A stretch of 64,000 bases of DNA. Origin: Bacteroidota bacterium. GTDB lineage: Bacteria > Bacteroidota > Bacteroidia > Bacteroidales > Tenuifilaceae. The notes beneath the pieces are model-generated. The model made no database searches, had not been told where the DNA came from, and saw nothing but the letters and a program-made list of their open reading frames with translations. Below, piece by piece: positions 27,455 to 36,676 of this stretch; within the stretch, counting starts at the first letter, position 1, and each line of letters begins with the position of its first letter. The DNA is taken from positions 48,325-112,324 of the forward strand of contig JAKQKB010000080.1 in NCBI GenBank assembly GCA_029560875.1, given 5' to 3'. The position numbers and the translations under genes were made by a program.

Positions 27455-30400
27455 ATGAGGAAATTTTTACTCTCCCTAGTTTTTGCCATTACAGCAATTG
27501 CGGTGCAGGCGCAGGAACCTGCAGTTACAATGACAACCACAACCACCATTGGTAGCACATTCTCTTTTGACATATGCGCAACAGCCAATAATACCCCTAT
27601 ACAGGTGGATTGGGGCAATGGAACGCGGGCAGACTATACAATAGGAACAAACCACCCAACAGTTAGTGGAATACTTTCGGGTAGCACTATTAAAATTTAT
27701 GGTGTGGAAATAGCTTACCTTAACCTATATGACAAAAAACTCACATTGCTAGATGTAACTAATTGTACTACATTGTATTCTCTTTACTGCCATACAAACC
27801 AATTAACAATAATCGATGTGTCCAAGAATACTGCACTGACCTACTTTAACTGCAGTTCAAACCAGATAACCTCCCTCGATGTGTCCAAAAATACTGCACT
27901 CACTAACCTTGATTGCAGTTATAACCAACTAAAAACTCTAGATTTGACCAACAATACTGCACTCACTAACCTTGATTGCAGCATTAACGAGTTAACCTCC
28001 CTTGATGTATCAAGAAATCCTGCACTGACTAATTTAGGATGCGGAAATAATCAATTAACAGCTCTCGATGTATCAAAAAATATTGCGCTGATTCATATTT
28101 GGTGTGTATATAACAAGTTAACCTCTTTTGATGTATCAAAAAATACTGAGTTGAAATCCCTTTGCTGCGACAATAATGAACTAACCTCCCTTGAGGTGTC
28201 AAACAATACCAAACTGACTGAACTTTGGTGCTCTTCAAACCAACTAACTGCACTTGATGTAACCAAGAATACCGCAGTATTTAGCCTTTTATGTTTTTAC
28301 AACCAGTTATCAACCCTCGATGTCTCAAAAAATACTTCGCTTAAAATCCTTATCTGCTATTCAAATAAACTAACCACGCTCGATGTGTCAAACAATACCA
28401 AACTGACTGAACTTTGGTGCTCTTCAAACCAACTAACCGCACTCGATGTGTCAAAGAATACCGCAATGACTAGACTTGACTGTTATTCAAACCAGATAAC
28501 CTCCCTTAATGTGTCAAAGAACCCTTTGCTTAAGACCCTTAACTGCTATTCAAACCAACTAACCACACTCGATGTGACTAACAATGCTGCGCTGACTATA
28601 CTTTGGTGCTATTCAAACCAACTAATCGCCATCGATGTAACAAATAATACTGCGCTAACTGAACTTTACTGCAGCAGTAACCAGTTAACAACTCTTGATG
28701 TAACCAAGAATACTGCGCTGACTTACCTTAACTGCAATCAGAACCGACTAACCACGCTCGATGTGTCAAAGAACACAGCCCTTGAGACCCTTATCTGCAA
28801 ATCGAATCAATTAAACTATTTAAATTTATCTCAGAATGCAGTTCTCAACTGGGTTAAATGTGACTCCAATAACCTCGCTTTCTCTACTCTACCCATTAAG
28901 GAAATTGGGAGGTACATCTATAGTCCACAGAATGTAATTAACCTTCCCAAAAAGCAGTACTCCCTTACTGAAACTGTGGATTTAAGAAGCGAACTAACCG
29001 TTTATGGAAAAACCACAGGCTACATTTGGAAAACCAAAGGTGGAACAACCCTTGTGGCTGGCACTGACTATAATACAACCAACGGTGTAGCCACATTCCT
29101 AAAGGTGCAAACCGACAGCGTTTACTGCGAAATGACCAATGCCACATTCCCTGACTTAACGCTTACCACAAGTGCAATAAAGGTTACAGAACCAACACTC
29201 AATGTTGTTATGACTACAACAACAACCATAGGAAACGCATTCACATTTAACCTATGTGCAGCCTCAAATAACACCCCGATTCTGGTGGACTGGGGTAATG
29301 GCAGCCTGGTAAACTACACCATCAACACCTCCTACAGCAGTGTAGTTGGAACTCTTTCCGGTAATACAGTAAAAATTTATGGAGGAGGTATAACAAAGCT
29401 ATATTTATACAGTAATAACCTCACAGCCCTTGATGTATCTGGAGCAACGCAGTTAACACACCTAGACTGTCATTCAAATCAACTAACCAGCCTAGATGTA
29501 TCAAAAAATACAGCATTGGTTGTACTAGAATGCTACTTAAACCAACTAACCAACTTGGATGTTTCAGAGAATTTAGCACTACAAGAATTAAAGTGCTCCA
29601 TAAACCAGCTAACAAGTTTGGATGTTACAAAAAACACATCTCTAAAAAGACTTTTCTGCGATTCAAATCAGATAACCACCCTGGATGTGTCTCAGAATAC
29701 AGCCTTAAAAGACCTATACTGTGACTCAAATCTACTTACCATCCTAGATGTTACAAGCAACACATTGCTTCAGGAGTTATTGTGCTTTTCAAATCAACTC
29801 ACAAGCCTTGACATCTCCAAAAACATAGCCTTAAAGGAACTGTGGTGCTATTCCAATAAGTTAAACTCTCTCGATGTTTCTAAAAATACTGCCTTGGAGT
29901 TCCTTTTCTGCGAATCGAATCAACTAGACAATTTAGATTTATCACAGAATACAACTCTAGCCGAGGTTAGATGTCACGCCAACAACCTCAAATTCTCTAC
30001 TCTACCTATTAAGGAGACCGCTTGGACCACATATATCTACAGCCCACAAAACGTTATTAAACTTTCTAAAAAGCAATACGGCCTTACCGAAACTTTGGAT
30101 TTAAACAGCGAGTTAACTATTAATAGCAATACCACTAATTACACTTGGAAAACCAAAGGAGGAGCAACCCTTGTGGCTGGCACTGACTATAATACAACCA
30201 ACGGTGTAACCACATTCCTAAAGGTACAAACCGACAGCGTTTACTGCGAAATGACCAATGCCACATTCCCTGACTTAACGCTTACCACTACAAACATTAA
30301 AGTATCGGAATATCCACTTTCTGTTGGGAATAATGAGTTTGCCCTCTATGTTTACCCCAACCCCGCAACCAATTACTTTACCATTAAAATGGCCGAAGAG

Positions 30401-30568
30401 ATTGTTCGGGTGGAGGTTTATACCCTTACCGGTGTTAAGGTGTTTGAGAATGGGCTGTATAGCTCCACCACGGTTACCGTACCATTAACCAGCATGCCTA
30501 AAGGCGCGCTACTTATTAAAGCATACACCCGCACTGGTGTATACAGTGGCAAGGTGGTTAAGATTTAG
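27455..30568 (+). CDS. Secreted leucine-rich-repeat protein with T9SS sorting domain
   Basis: 1,037 aa with a signal peptide (MRKFLLSLVFAITAIAVQAQ). Two similar halves each start with a beta-rich module (AxxNNTPIxVDWGNG), continue with 21-residue LRRs of the form LTxLDVSKNTALxxLxCxSNQ (18 in the first half, 9 in the second), and end with an Ig-like module (KKQYxLTET...CEMTNATFPDLTLTT). The last about 75 residues (YVYPNPATNYFTIKM ... GVYSGKVVKI) are a type-A T9SS C-terminal sorting domain, so the protein should be exported by the system encoded at 44878-51001. It is probably surface-anchored and used for binding; the ligand is unknown. Confidence 0.93.
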   Translation: MRKFLLSLVFAITAIAVQAQEPAVTMTTTTTIGSTFSFDICATANNTPIQVDWGNGTRADYTIGTNHPTVSGILSGSTIKIYGVEIAYLNLYDKKLTLLDVTNCTTLYSLYCHTNQLTIIDVSKNTALTYFNCSSNQITSLDVSKNTALTNLDCSYNQLKTLDLTNNTALTNLDCSINELTSLDVSRNPALTNLGCGNNQLTALDVSKNIALIHIWCVYNKLTSFDVSKNTELKSLCCDNNELTSLEVSNNTKLTELWCSSNQLTALDVTKNTAVFSLLCFYNQLSTLDVSKNTSLKILICYSNKLTTLDVSNNTKLTELWCSSNQLTALDVSKNTAMTRLDCYSNQITSLNVSKNPLLKTLNCYSNQLTTLDVTNNAALTILWCYSNQLIAIDVTNNTALTELYCSSNQLTTLDVTKNTALTYLNCNQNRLTTLDVSKNTALETLICKSNQLNYLNLSQNAVLNWVKCDSNNLAFSTLPIKEIGRYIYSPQNVINLPKKQYSLTETVDLRSELTVYGKTTGYIWKTKGGTTLVAGTDYNTTNGVATFLKVQTDSVYCEMTNATFPDLTLTTSAIKVTEPTLNVVMTTTTTIGNAFTFNLCAASNNTPILVDWGNGSLVNYTINTSYSSVVGTLSGNTVKIYGGGITKLYLYSNNLTALDVSGATQLTHLDCHSNQLTSLDVSKNTALVVLECYLNQLTNLDVSENLALQELKCSINQLTSLDVTKNTSLKRLFCDSNQITTLDVSQNTALKDLYCDSNLLTILDVTSNTLLQELLCFSNQLTSLDISKNIALKELWCYSNKLNSLDVSKNTALEFLFCESNQLDNLDLSQNTTLAEVRCHANNLKFSTLPIKETAWTTYIYSPQNVIKLSKKQYGLTETLDLNSELTINSNTTNYTWKTKGGATLVAGTDYNTTNGVTTFLKVQTDSVYCEMTNATFPDLTLTTTNIKVSEYPLSVGNNEFALYVYPNPATNYFTIKMAEEIVRVEVYTLTGVKVFENGLYSSTTVTVPLTSMPKGALLIKAYTRTGVYSGKVVKI
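27740..28860 (+). repeat. First LRR array, 18 in-frame 63-bp units
   Basis: Tandem 63-bp units encode 21-residue leucine-rich repeats with a conserved Cys and Asn. Several units (for example around 28190-28260 and 28380-28450) are almost identical at the DNA level, which suggests slippage or unequal exchange. Confidence 0.88.
29048..29168 (+). repeat. Near-identical internal duplication, copy A (copy B 30167-30287)
   Basis: About 120 bp encoding the Ig-like spacer recur 1,119 bp downstream with only about two base differences, including silent sites. The rest of the two halves is much more diverged, so this patch looks recently duplicated or homogenised. Confidence 0.8.
29410..29980 (+). repeat. 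Second LRR array, 9 in-frame 63-bp units
   Basis: Same 21-residue repeat as the first array (LTSLDVSKNTAL type), with more varied codon choice between units. Confidence 0.88.
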
Positions 30569-30594
30569 GTTATCTATTTGTAGCATATAAAAGC

Positions 30595-30633
30595 AAAGCG
30601 CTGTCTGGGTTAAAGCCTAGACAGCGCTTTTTG
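30595..30633 (+). terminator. Terminator after the LRR gene
   Basis: AGCGCTGTCT and AGACAGCGCT form a perfect 10-bp stem extended by A/T pairs, followed by TTTTT. It starts 27 bp after the stop codon. Confidence 0.9.
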
Positions 30634-30663
30634 TGTTATACTCCTTAAGAAATTAATGGTAAT

Positions 30664-30782
30664 GATGCCGGTGGCATCAAATGTTTGTAGAAATTCATTC
30701 TGAATCGAAATTATTCGACTCCAGCAGGAGTCGAATTTCTAGGAAGGCTCTCTGCTATAAATATTCAAACCCTCTGGGTTTG
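30664..30782. repeat. Cluster of three small hairpins
   Basis: Three perfect inverted repeats lie in a row: GATGCC/GGCATC (30664-30678), ATTCGACTCC/GGAGTCGAAT (30713-30736) and CAAACCC/GGGTTTG (30766-30782). They sit between the LRR gene terminator and the end of the convergent 30846 gene. No T-tracts follow. This may be a composite intergenic repeat element or a structured RNA. Confidence 0.6.
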
Positions 30783-30845
30783 CAAAAATTATTAGATTGT
30801 TACTTATATGCCTAATTCAATGAATTAAAATACCAACTCATAATT

Positions 30846-33599
30846 CTAGTTTGCCAACCCATAGTTAATAAGTGTACCCTGCTTGGAACCAACAATTATG
30901 CTCATATTGTTGGATTTGGTTAGTCGGGTAATTGAGAAAGAGGTGGAACCGTTATACGGAAAGCCATCCTCAACCTTGCCTTTGCTGTTTACTAGATATA
31001 TTTTGCCTGACTTTTCGGATACAACGCCAATTTTGTTATCACCACCAAAATCGAAGTATAGGATTTCGGGTTTCAGTTCATCCTTTATTTTTAGTTGAAA
31101 TAGTGGCTCTTTACTACTGTCAAACGCATAAAGCGTTTTATTGTCGAGGTAAATGTAATCCTTTGCGCCATCGCCATTAATATCCTGATAGGTAAATGCG
31201 TGCCAACGGGTAAAGGACTGTAAAGCGATATCCTCCACCTCGCCATCGAGGTAAATGTTACGGACTAGCCCAATGCTGTCGGTTGTAACTATAAAAGATT
31301 TCCCTTTTTTGTCGGAACCAAGCGCAAAAGTGCTAAACTGCGCTTTGGTAAAGTATTGCTTTAGCTTAACACGCTCCTCGCCCTTTCTGTTTAACAGGTA
31401 TGGACGATTAGCATCAAAAACAATTAGGTAATCCAACCCGCTTACTCTTGCAAAGCCAACCCTATCGGTAACGGTGGACTCTGTTTTTCCGAATTTCCAG
31501 CCCTTTAGGGCTTTGCCGTCAGGGTCGTAAACGTATATTTTACGGTCGGCACAGGCCTGAAAAAACCTATAATCGCGACTACCATCGTAATCGATTACCG
31601 ATACTGGATTTGTTGCTGGCGAGCTGTAATGCACAGGAAAACCCGATACATCCTTACCATTCCTATCAAAAACATACAACTTGCTAGCAGTGTTGAAGGC
31701 GTACTGCAACTTTCGGTTTTTAAATAGGTCAACCTGGGTAACATCGCCCATAATGGAGCCATCAATCTTGCGCTTCCACAGAACCCTACCCACATTATTG
31801 ATAAGGTAGATGTTAAACTCAGCATCCTGAACAAAAATCTCCTTCTCCTTATTCGTATGGTTTACCAAAATTTGAGGCTTTATTATAGGCACAGCCTCCA
31901 GCTTAGTTTCCCATAAACTCTTTTGGGCTGTTTTTTGAACACCCTCGCCCGATATCGCCGTAAAAGTGTTGAATATAAGACTATTGCCTCCAATAAGTTG
32001 ATAACTAAATCCCTTTATGCTGGCTGTTGAAGTGCTCAATTTAACATTGGAATCCAAGAACTCCTGAGCAACACTGCTTAACTTTGCGGGATTCAAGTAT
32101 ATAAAATAGTTCGATTTCTTGGGTAACTCTCCGCTAAACTGCCTGTAAGTATTGTCGTTGCCAAGAACTGTATTACGGATATTTGCCTTAACATAGCGCT
32201 CCAATGCCTCAACGGATGAGCCCCATATAATCCAATTATCAATAAAGCAGAAATACTCGTCCGAAACCGGATCAAATAAACTACCCAAAAGTAAGCTATG
32301 CAACCCTTTAATTGGCAAATGGAATATTTCAACGGATTTATCCTTGTCAATTTTTACAACGGTTGGCTTTGTAGATACCTCGGCTTTGGTTTCCCTGTTA
32401 TAGTTTGCAACAATGCTCTGTAGTTGTAATTGCGCAGCACTTGCACTTTTGGTGCGAGTAATTATAAACCACTCATCAGGTTTGTTGCTATCATCTGTAG
32501 GCAAAAACATAACCCCAATTTCAGTATCAATCAAGCCTTTAAAAAATTCCTGGGGCTCAGTGCCCAGAAACTTTCGATATCCGCTTAAATCCTGAGTGTA
32601 CTTAAATATTTCACCTTTCCTATCAAGGTAACCTCTGTAGCCCTCAAGGTAATCGTCCAAACTTGTTATTCCCAGCCAAACAAACAAGCCTATTTCCGTA
32701 GGAATAACCGATTGCATTTCCATTTCAATGGGCTTTTGCTTGGTAAGTATCCGCAGGTATGAGTTTGTGGAATCGGACACGTTGGATAGTCCCGATAGCA
32801 CAAAATTACTGGATGATAGGTTCATGTCCAGCTCAATCCATTGAGCAATATCGCTTAAGGTATTAACACCACTCCTATACTTCTCCTTAACGCTATTCTT
32901 GAGCAGTGCTGGTAAATGTTTTATGTTGATGTAGATGTTGGCATCAACTTTTGTACCTGATGTTTTGCTAATTGCCTGAAATTGTGGATTGGTAAGCAAC
33001 GATACCTTTCCCTCCAACTGTGATATCGATTTTTCCAGTAGTAACGATGAGCTGCTCACGAGTAGCAATCCATTCTCAGCCACAACCGAGATATTGTTGA
33101 ATTGAGAACCGCTCTGCTTAAAACTCAGGATTAACGAGCCGTTAAAGTACTTTTCCTCCTCCTTGTAAAGCCCAATTGCCTGAAGTTTTGCTATTGAGTA
33201 AAAATCGGATGGGCTAACCCCATCGGGAGTCCTCACCGCAAAAAGGAATGCAGTGTTCCCTCCTCCCTCGGCACTTAACGATATGTATATGGGATTGTTA
33301 CGAAGTACATTTTTAATCAGCGCATTGGAGTTCTGAAGGCTATCGATAAAAGCCAAAACAGCATTTACATCACCCACAGCATCAATATCCGAAACGGATT
33401 CCCAAACCTTGCTACCGTTGAGCGATGCCCGAAACCTGCTGTAATCCTCAATCCTAAACAGCAACGACGCATCGGTAGGTATTGCCTGAATTGCATCGGA
33501 TGTAGTTTTATTCCTACTACTTAACCATACGTAAACACCTGTAACAAGCCCTGCAATAAGCAGAAACAGAACGATAATTAAAACCAAATACTTCTTCAT
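30846..33599 (-). CDS. DUF3352-like membrane-anchored protein with C-terminal beta-propeller
   Basis: 917 aa from ATG 33599. One N-terminal membrane anchor (about 3-26) is followed by a DUF3352-type region (about 40-560; IPTDASLLFRIEDYSRFRA, GLLLVSSSSLLLEKSI). The last about 300 residues look like a propeller of FG-GAP/VCBS-type blades (DRNGKDVSGFPVHYSSPATN, DINGDGAKDYIYLDNKTLYAF, NSKGKVEDGFPYNG). It is probably an envelope protein facing the periplasm. The function is unknown. It is a single gene. Confidence 0.8.
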   Translation of the reverse strand: MKKYLVLIIVLFLLIAGLVTGVYVWLSSRNKTTSDAIQAIPTDASLLFRIEDYSRFRASLNGSKVWESVSDIDAVGDVNAVLAFIDSLQNSNALIKNVLRNNPIYISLSAEGGGNTAFLFAVRTPDGVSPSDFYSIAKLQAIGLYKEEEKYFNGSLILSFKQSGSQFNNISVVAENGLLLVSSSSLLLEKSISQLEGKVSLLTNPQFQAISKTSGTKVDANIYINIKHLPALLKNSVKEKYRSGVNTLSDIAQWIELDMNLSSSNFVLSGLSNVSDSTNSYLRILTKQKPIEMEMQSVIPTEIGLFVWLGITSLDDYLEGYRGYLDRKGEIFKYTQDLSGYRKFLGTEPQEFFKGLIDTEIGVMFLPTDDSNKPDEWFIITRTKSASAAQLQLQSIVANYNRETKAEVSTKPTVVKIDKDKSVEIFHLPIKGLHSLLLGSLFDPVSDEYFCFIDNWIIWGSSVEALERYVKANIRNTVLGNDNTYRQFSGELPKKSNYFIYLNPAKLSSVAQEFLDSNVKLSTSTASIKGFSYQLIGGNSLIFNTFTAISGEGVQKTAQKSLWETKLEAVPIIKPQILVNHTNKEKEIFVQDAEFNIYLINNVGRVLWKRKIDGSIMGDVTQVDLFKNRKLQYAFNTASKLYVFDRNGKDVSGFPVHYSSPATNPVSVIDYDGSRDYRFFQACADRKIYVYDPDGKALKGWKFGKTESTVTDRVGFARVSGLDYLIVFDANRPYLLNRKGEERVKLKQYFTKAQFSTFALGSDKKGKSFIVTTDSIGLVRNIYLDGEVEDIALQSFTRWHAFTYQDINGDGAKDYIYLDNKTLYAFDSSKEPLFQLKIKDELKPEILYFDFGGDNKIGVVSEKSGKIYLVNSKGKVEDGFPYNGSTSFSITRLTKSNNMSIIVGSKQGTLINYGLAN

Positions 33600-33749
33600 A
33601 ACCAAAATATCCTTTGACGGATAAAGTTAACTTTTATTTTCACTAAAAAGTGCCAAAAACTGAAGTTGAATGTGGTTTTATATGGTCTTTATGATGATAG
33701 TTATATAAAATCCTCTTGTTTTAAGAATATTTACTTGAGCAAATATTTT

Positions 33750-34952
33750 CTACTGGAATGGCTCCCAGTTTTTAGCAAGCCCCCCAATACCTGTTTCGCG
33801 GTATGCAACCTGAATGTCCCGGCCAGTCTCGGCCATGGTTTCTACAGCTTGGTCGAACGACACCTTATGTCCACCATCGGACGATAACGCATAAACACCG
33901 CAGGAGTATGCCTTAGATGCAGCAATTGCATTGCGCTCAATACATGGAATTTGAACATAGCCAAGCACTGGGTCGCAGGTTAAGCCAAGGTTATGCTCCA
34001 TACCCATTTCGGCGGCATACTCAATTTGGGTAGGCGAACCACCAAGAATTTGCGCCATTGCTGCAGCAGCCATTGCACAAGCAGTTCCTATCTCACCCTG
34101 ACAGCCCACCTCTGCTCCCGATATTGAAGCATTATACTTAACCAGATTCCCAATTAATCCGGCAGTAGCAAGCGCTCTAAGTATTTTAGGTTCTGTAAGA
34201 TTCTCTTCACTATTCAGGTAAAATAGCACGGCGGGCAAAACACCCGATGAGCCACATGTAGGAGCAGTAACCATTCTACCCCCCGATGCATTCTCCTCGG
34301 CAACTGCAAGTGCAAAAGCAAACAGTAAGCCAATATTCTTCATTGTTCCATGGCTATTCAGCGCTTTAGTATACTGCGACGATGCCCTACGGGCAAGCTT
34401 AATGGGTCCGGGCAAAACACCCTCATTATCGATACCACGCTTAACGGTATCCTTCATTGTGTGCCAAATTCCATGGAGAAAATCCCAAATTTCCTTACCC
34501 TCATTATCCTCAACAAATTCCCAAAGCGCTTTCCCCTCACGCTTACACCACTCCAGAATGTCGGTCATTGAGTTTAACTCATAAACCTGATTGCTATTCA
34601 GGATTCCCGTTTTATCCTTTAAATCGCCACCTCCAATACTATAAACCTCCCACGTGTCAATCACTGCATTGCTCTCAGAGATTGCCTCAAAAATTAATCC
34701 ATTTGGATGCAATGGAAGATTCTCCTCTGGTTTCCAAACTATTTCTACAGTTTTGGGTAGGAAACTCTTACGAATTGCGCTATCGGTATGGTGTCCTTTA
34801 CCTGTTAATGCTAAACTTCCATACAGCGATACCCTGAAAGCGTTAACATCGGGGTGCTTATGAAAAAACATCTCCGCTGCTCTAACTGGTCCAATTGTAT
34901 GACTACTCGATGGGCCATACCCCTCCTTATAAATCTCCCTAATTGAAAGCAT
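33750..34952 (-). CDS. sdaA: L-serine ammonia-lyase, iron-sulfur dependent, single chain
   Basis: 400 aa from ATG 34952; a TTG at 34985 would add 11 unlikely residues. It deaminates L-serine to pyruvate in the cytosol with a [4Fe-4S] cluster. The beta domain carries GPSSSHTIGPVRAA (11-24). The alpha domain has APTCGSSGVLPAV, GCQGEIGTACAMAAA and CDPVLGYVQIPCIERNA, which hold the cluster cysteines. Alpha and beta parts are fused. The C-terminal Cys sometimes seen in longer forms is absent (the protein ends NWEPFQ). It is divergent from the sugar transferase gene. Confidence 0.94.
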   Translation of the reverse strand: MLSIREIYKEGYGPSSSHTIGPVRAAEMFFHKHPDVNAFRVSLYGSLALTGKGHHTDSAIRKSFLPKTVEIVWKPEENLPLHPNGLIFEAISESNAVIDTWEVYSIGGGDLKDKTGILNSNQVYELNSMTDILEWCKREGKALWEFVEDNEGKEIWDFLHGIWHTMKDTVKRGIDNEGVLPGPIKLARRASSQYTKALNSHGTMKNIGLLFAFALAVAEENASGGRMVTAPTCGSSGVLPAVLFYLNSEENLTEPKILRALATAGLIGNLVKYNASISGAEVGCQGEIGTACAMAAAAMAQILGGSPTQIEYAAEMGMEHNLGLTCDPVLGYVQIPCIERNAIAASKAYSCGVYALSSDGGHKVSFDQAVETMAETGRDIQVAYRETGIGGLAKNWEPFQ

Positions 34953-35075
34953 AGTATCAGGTTTTAATCCAATGCAAAACTGCAAGAAATTTATGGAATT
35001 ATCAAAAACCTTCTGTTTAACTATACTAAAAATAAAAATACAGCTATCTTGGTACTAAAATTCAAAGGTCGTATA

Positions 35076-36590
35076 ATGAATCGTCGGGTTTTTATATTGA
35101 TATTACTGGATATTATTTTTATTGTTATTTCGTTCTATATCTCAACTCTATTAAAGGGAGCAAACTTTAAGGGGTATTTCCTAAATTACTTGTACGGGCT
35201 TGCCATTTTTGATGGTATTTGGATTACCACATCGCTTATTTACTCCAAGTATATTTTTACTGAGTATTCGTCCATTAAGGTTACTAGTAATATTCTTAAG
35301 TCAAACCTTGTTGCTTTTGCCGTTGTAACTTCATTAATATTTTTTACTAGGCAAGATTACTTCTCGAGGTTTATAATATTTGGAACCATCATCACTACAT
35401 CTGTTATTGAGCTCTTTTTCTTTAACCTATGGGTAATACTTAAACGCACACAGGTTCTTCCGGAGGATATCCTTGGAAAAGTAGAAAGCCGAGTGCGTAG
35501 AGAAAAAAAGGTTCAACCCATTACACAGCCCATCGACCCCAAAAGAGCTCAATCGGTGCACAAGGCTATACTCTCCGAATTCGATAAGGACGTATACAGC
35601 TTCCTTGAAGCCAATACCGCCCTATTATCAGAAAAGAGTTTAATAATTGCAACTACTACCACCTTCAACGTTCTAAACCAACCCGATGGCTACTACGATA
35701 CAATTATCAACCTCAGAAAAATTAATGATATTAGAAGAATCAATAAGTTCTTTGAAGCAATAAACACAAAACTCCCCAAGGGTGGCACATTCGTATGCAT
35801 GGCCGAAACCCAAGAGCAACGTAAGGAAAGAATTCTGAAAAAATTCCCGCCGATAATAAACCGTATTTACTACTTCTTCGACTTTATTGTTAAGCGTGTG
35901 TTCCCAAAATTCTCGCTTACCATGGGAATATACTTTTTCTTGACCAGAGGTGAAAATAGGGTAATTAGCCGTGCCGAATTGCTAGGACGACTTTATTCCT
36001 GTGGTTTTGATGTTATTAACGAAATCAACCTTAATAAGCAGCATTTCGTGGTTGCTAAAAAAATCAAAAAGCCATACTTCGACCTTGAGCCTACCTATGG
36101 TCCACTTATTAAACTTCAACGTATAGGCAAGGGTGGTAAAATTATTAAGGTTTACAAATTCCGCACAATGCACCCATACTCTGAATATCTTCAGGAGTAT
36201 ATCTACAACAAGCATAGCTTACAGGAAGGCGGTAAGTTTAAAAACGACTTTAGAGTCTCTACGCTTGGCCGATTTATGCGGAAATTTTGGATTGATGAGT
36301 TACCTATGCTAATAAATCTGCTACGCGGCGATTTAAAAATAGTTGGTGTTCGCCCGCTCAGCAGGCATTACTTTAGCCTATACACTTCAGAATTACAAGA
36401 GAGACGGGTAAAATACAAACCGGGACTAATCCCTCCATTCTATGTTGATAAACCCAATACACTAGAGGAAATTATGGCCTCTGAGCTAAAATATTTTGAT
36501 GCCTACGATAAGCACCCGATTTTTACGGATTTACGGTATTTCTTCCTTGTGTTCTACAATATTGTATTTAAAAAATACAGAAGCAAGTAG
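35076..36590 (+). CDS. Membrane sugar transferase (undecaprenyl-phosphate glycosyl-1-phosphate transferase type) with an extra middle domain
   Basis: 504 aa from ATG 35076. Four membrane helices occupy about residues 3-125. The C-terminal bacterial sugar transferase domain (about 345-500) has KVYKFRTMH, GRFMRKFWIDELPMLINLLRGD and VGVRPLSRHY, the family core that moves a sugar-phosphate to a lipid carrier for polysaccharide synthesis. Between them (about 185-335) lies a soluble stretch (YDTIINLRKINDIRRIN, LPKGGTFVCMAE, ELLGRLYSCGFDVINE) that resembles the second half of a methyltransferase fold. Whether it is active is unknown. It stands alone; the mannose-1-phosphate guanylyltransferase at 43740 may supply the same pathway. 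Confidence 0.85.
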   Translation: MNRRVFILILLDIIFIVISFYISTLLKGANFKGYFLNYLYGLAIFDGIWITTSLIYSKYIFTEYSSIKVTSNILKSNLVAFAVVTSLIFFTRQDYFSRFIIFGTIITTSVIELFFFNLWVILKRTQVLPEDILGKVESRVRREKKVQPITQPIDPKRAQSVHKAILSEFDKDVYSFLEANTALLSEKSLIIATTTTFNVLNQPDGYYDTIINLRKINDIRRINKFFEAINTKLPKGGTFVCMAETQEQRKERILKKFPPIINRIYYFFDFIVKRVFPKFSLTMGIYFFLTRGENRVISRAELLGRLYSCGFDVINEINLNKQHFVVAKKIKKPYFDLEPTYGPLIKLQRIGKGGKIIKVYKFRTMHPYSEYLQEYIYNKHSLQEGGKFKNDFRVSTLGRFMRKFWIDELPMLINLLRGDLKIVGVRPLSRHYFSLYTSELQERRVKYKPGLIPPFYVDKPNTLEEIMASELKYFDAYDKHPIFTDLRYFFLVFYNIVFKKYRSK

Positions 36591-36624
36591 TACTCCGCCA
36601 TTCCCGCAATGATATAAATATCAG

Positions 36625-36654
36625 TTTGATTGCAACATAAAATGGCTAACTTTG
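36625..36654 (+). promoter_or_regulatory. Promoter of the TPR lipoprotein gene
   Basis: TTTG (36625-36628), an 18-bp spacer and TAACTTTG (36647-36654) match the Bacteroidota consensus, 22 bp before the ATG at 36677. Confidence 0.65.
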
Positions 36655-36676
36655 TGCCCTTTAAAACTATTCAATT

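Noticed and set aside
27740..28860. CRISPR-like regular repetition
   Set aside because: The 63-bp units are in-frame coding LRRs with no constant repeat/unique spacer pattern.
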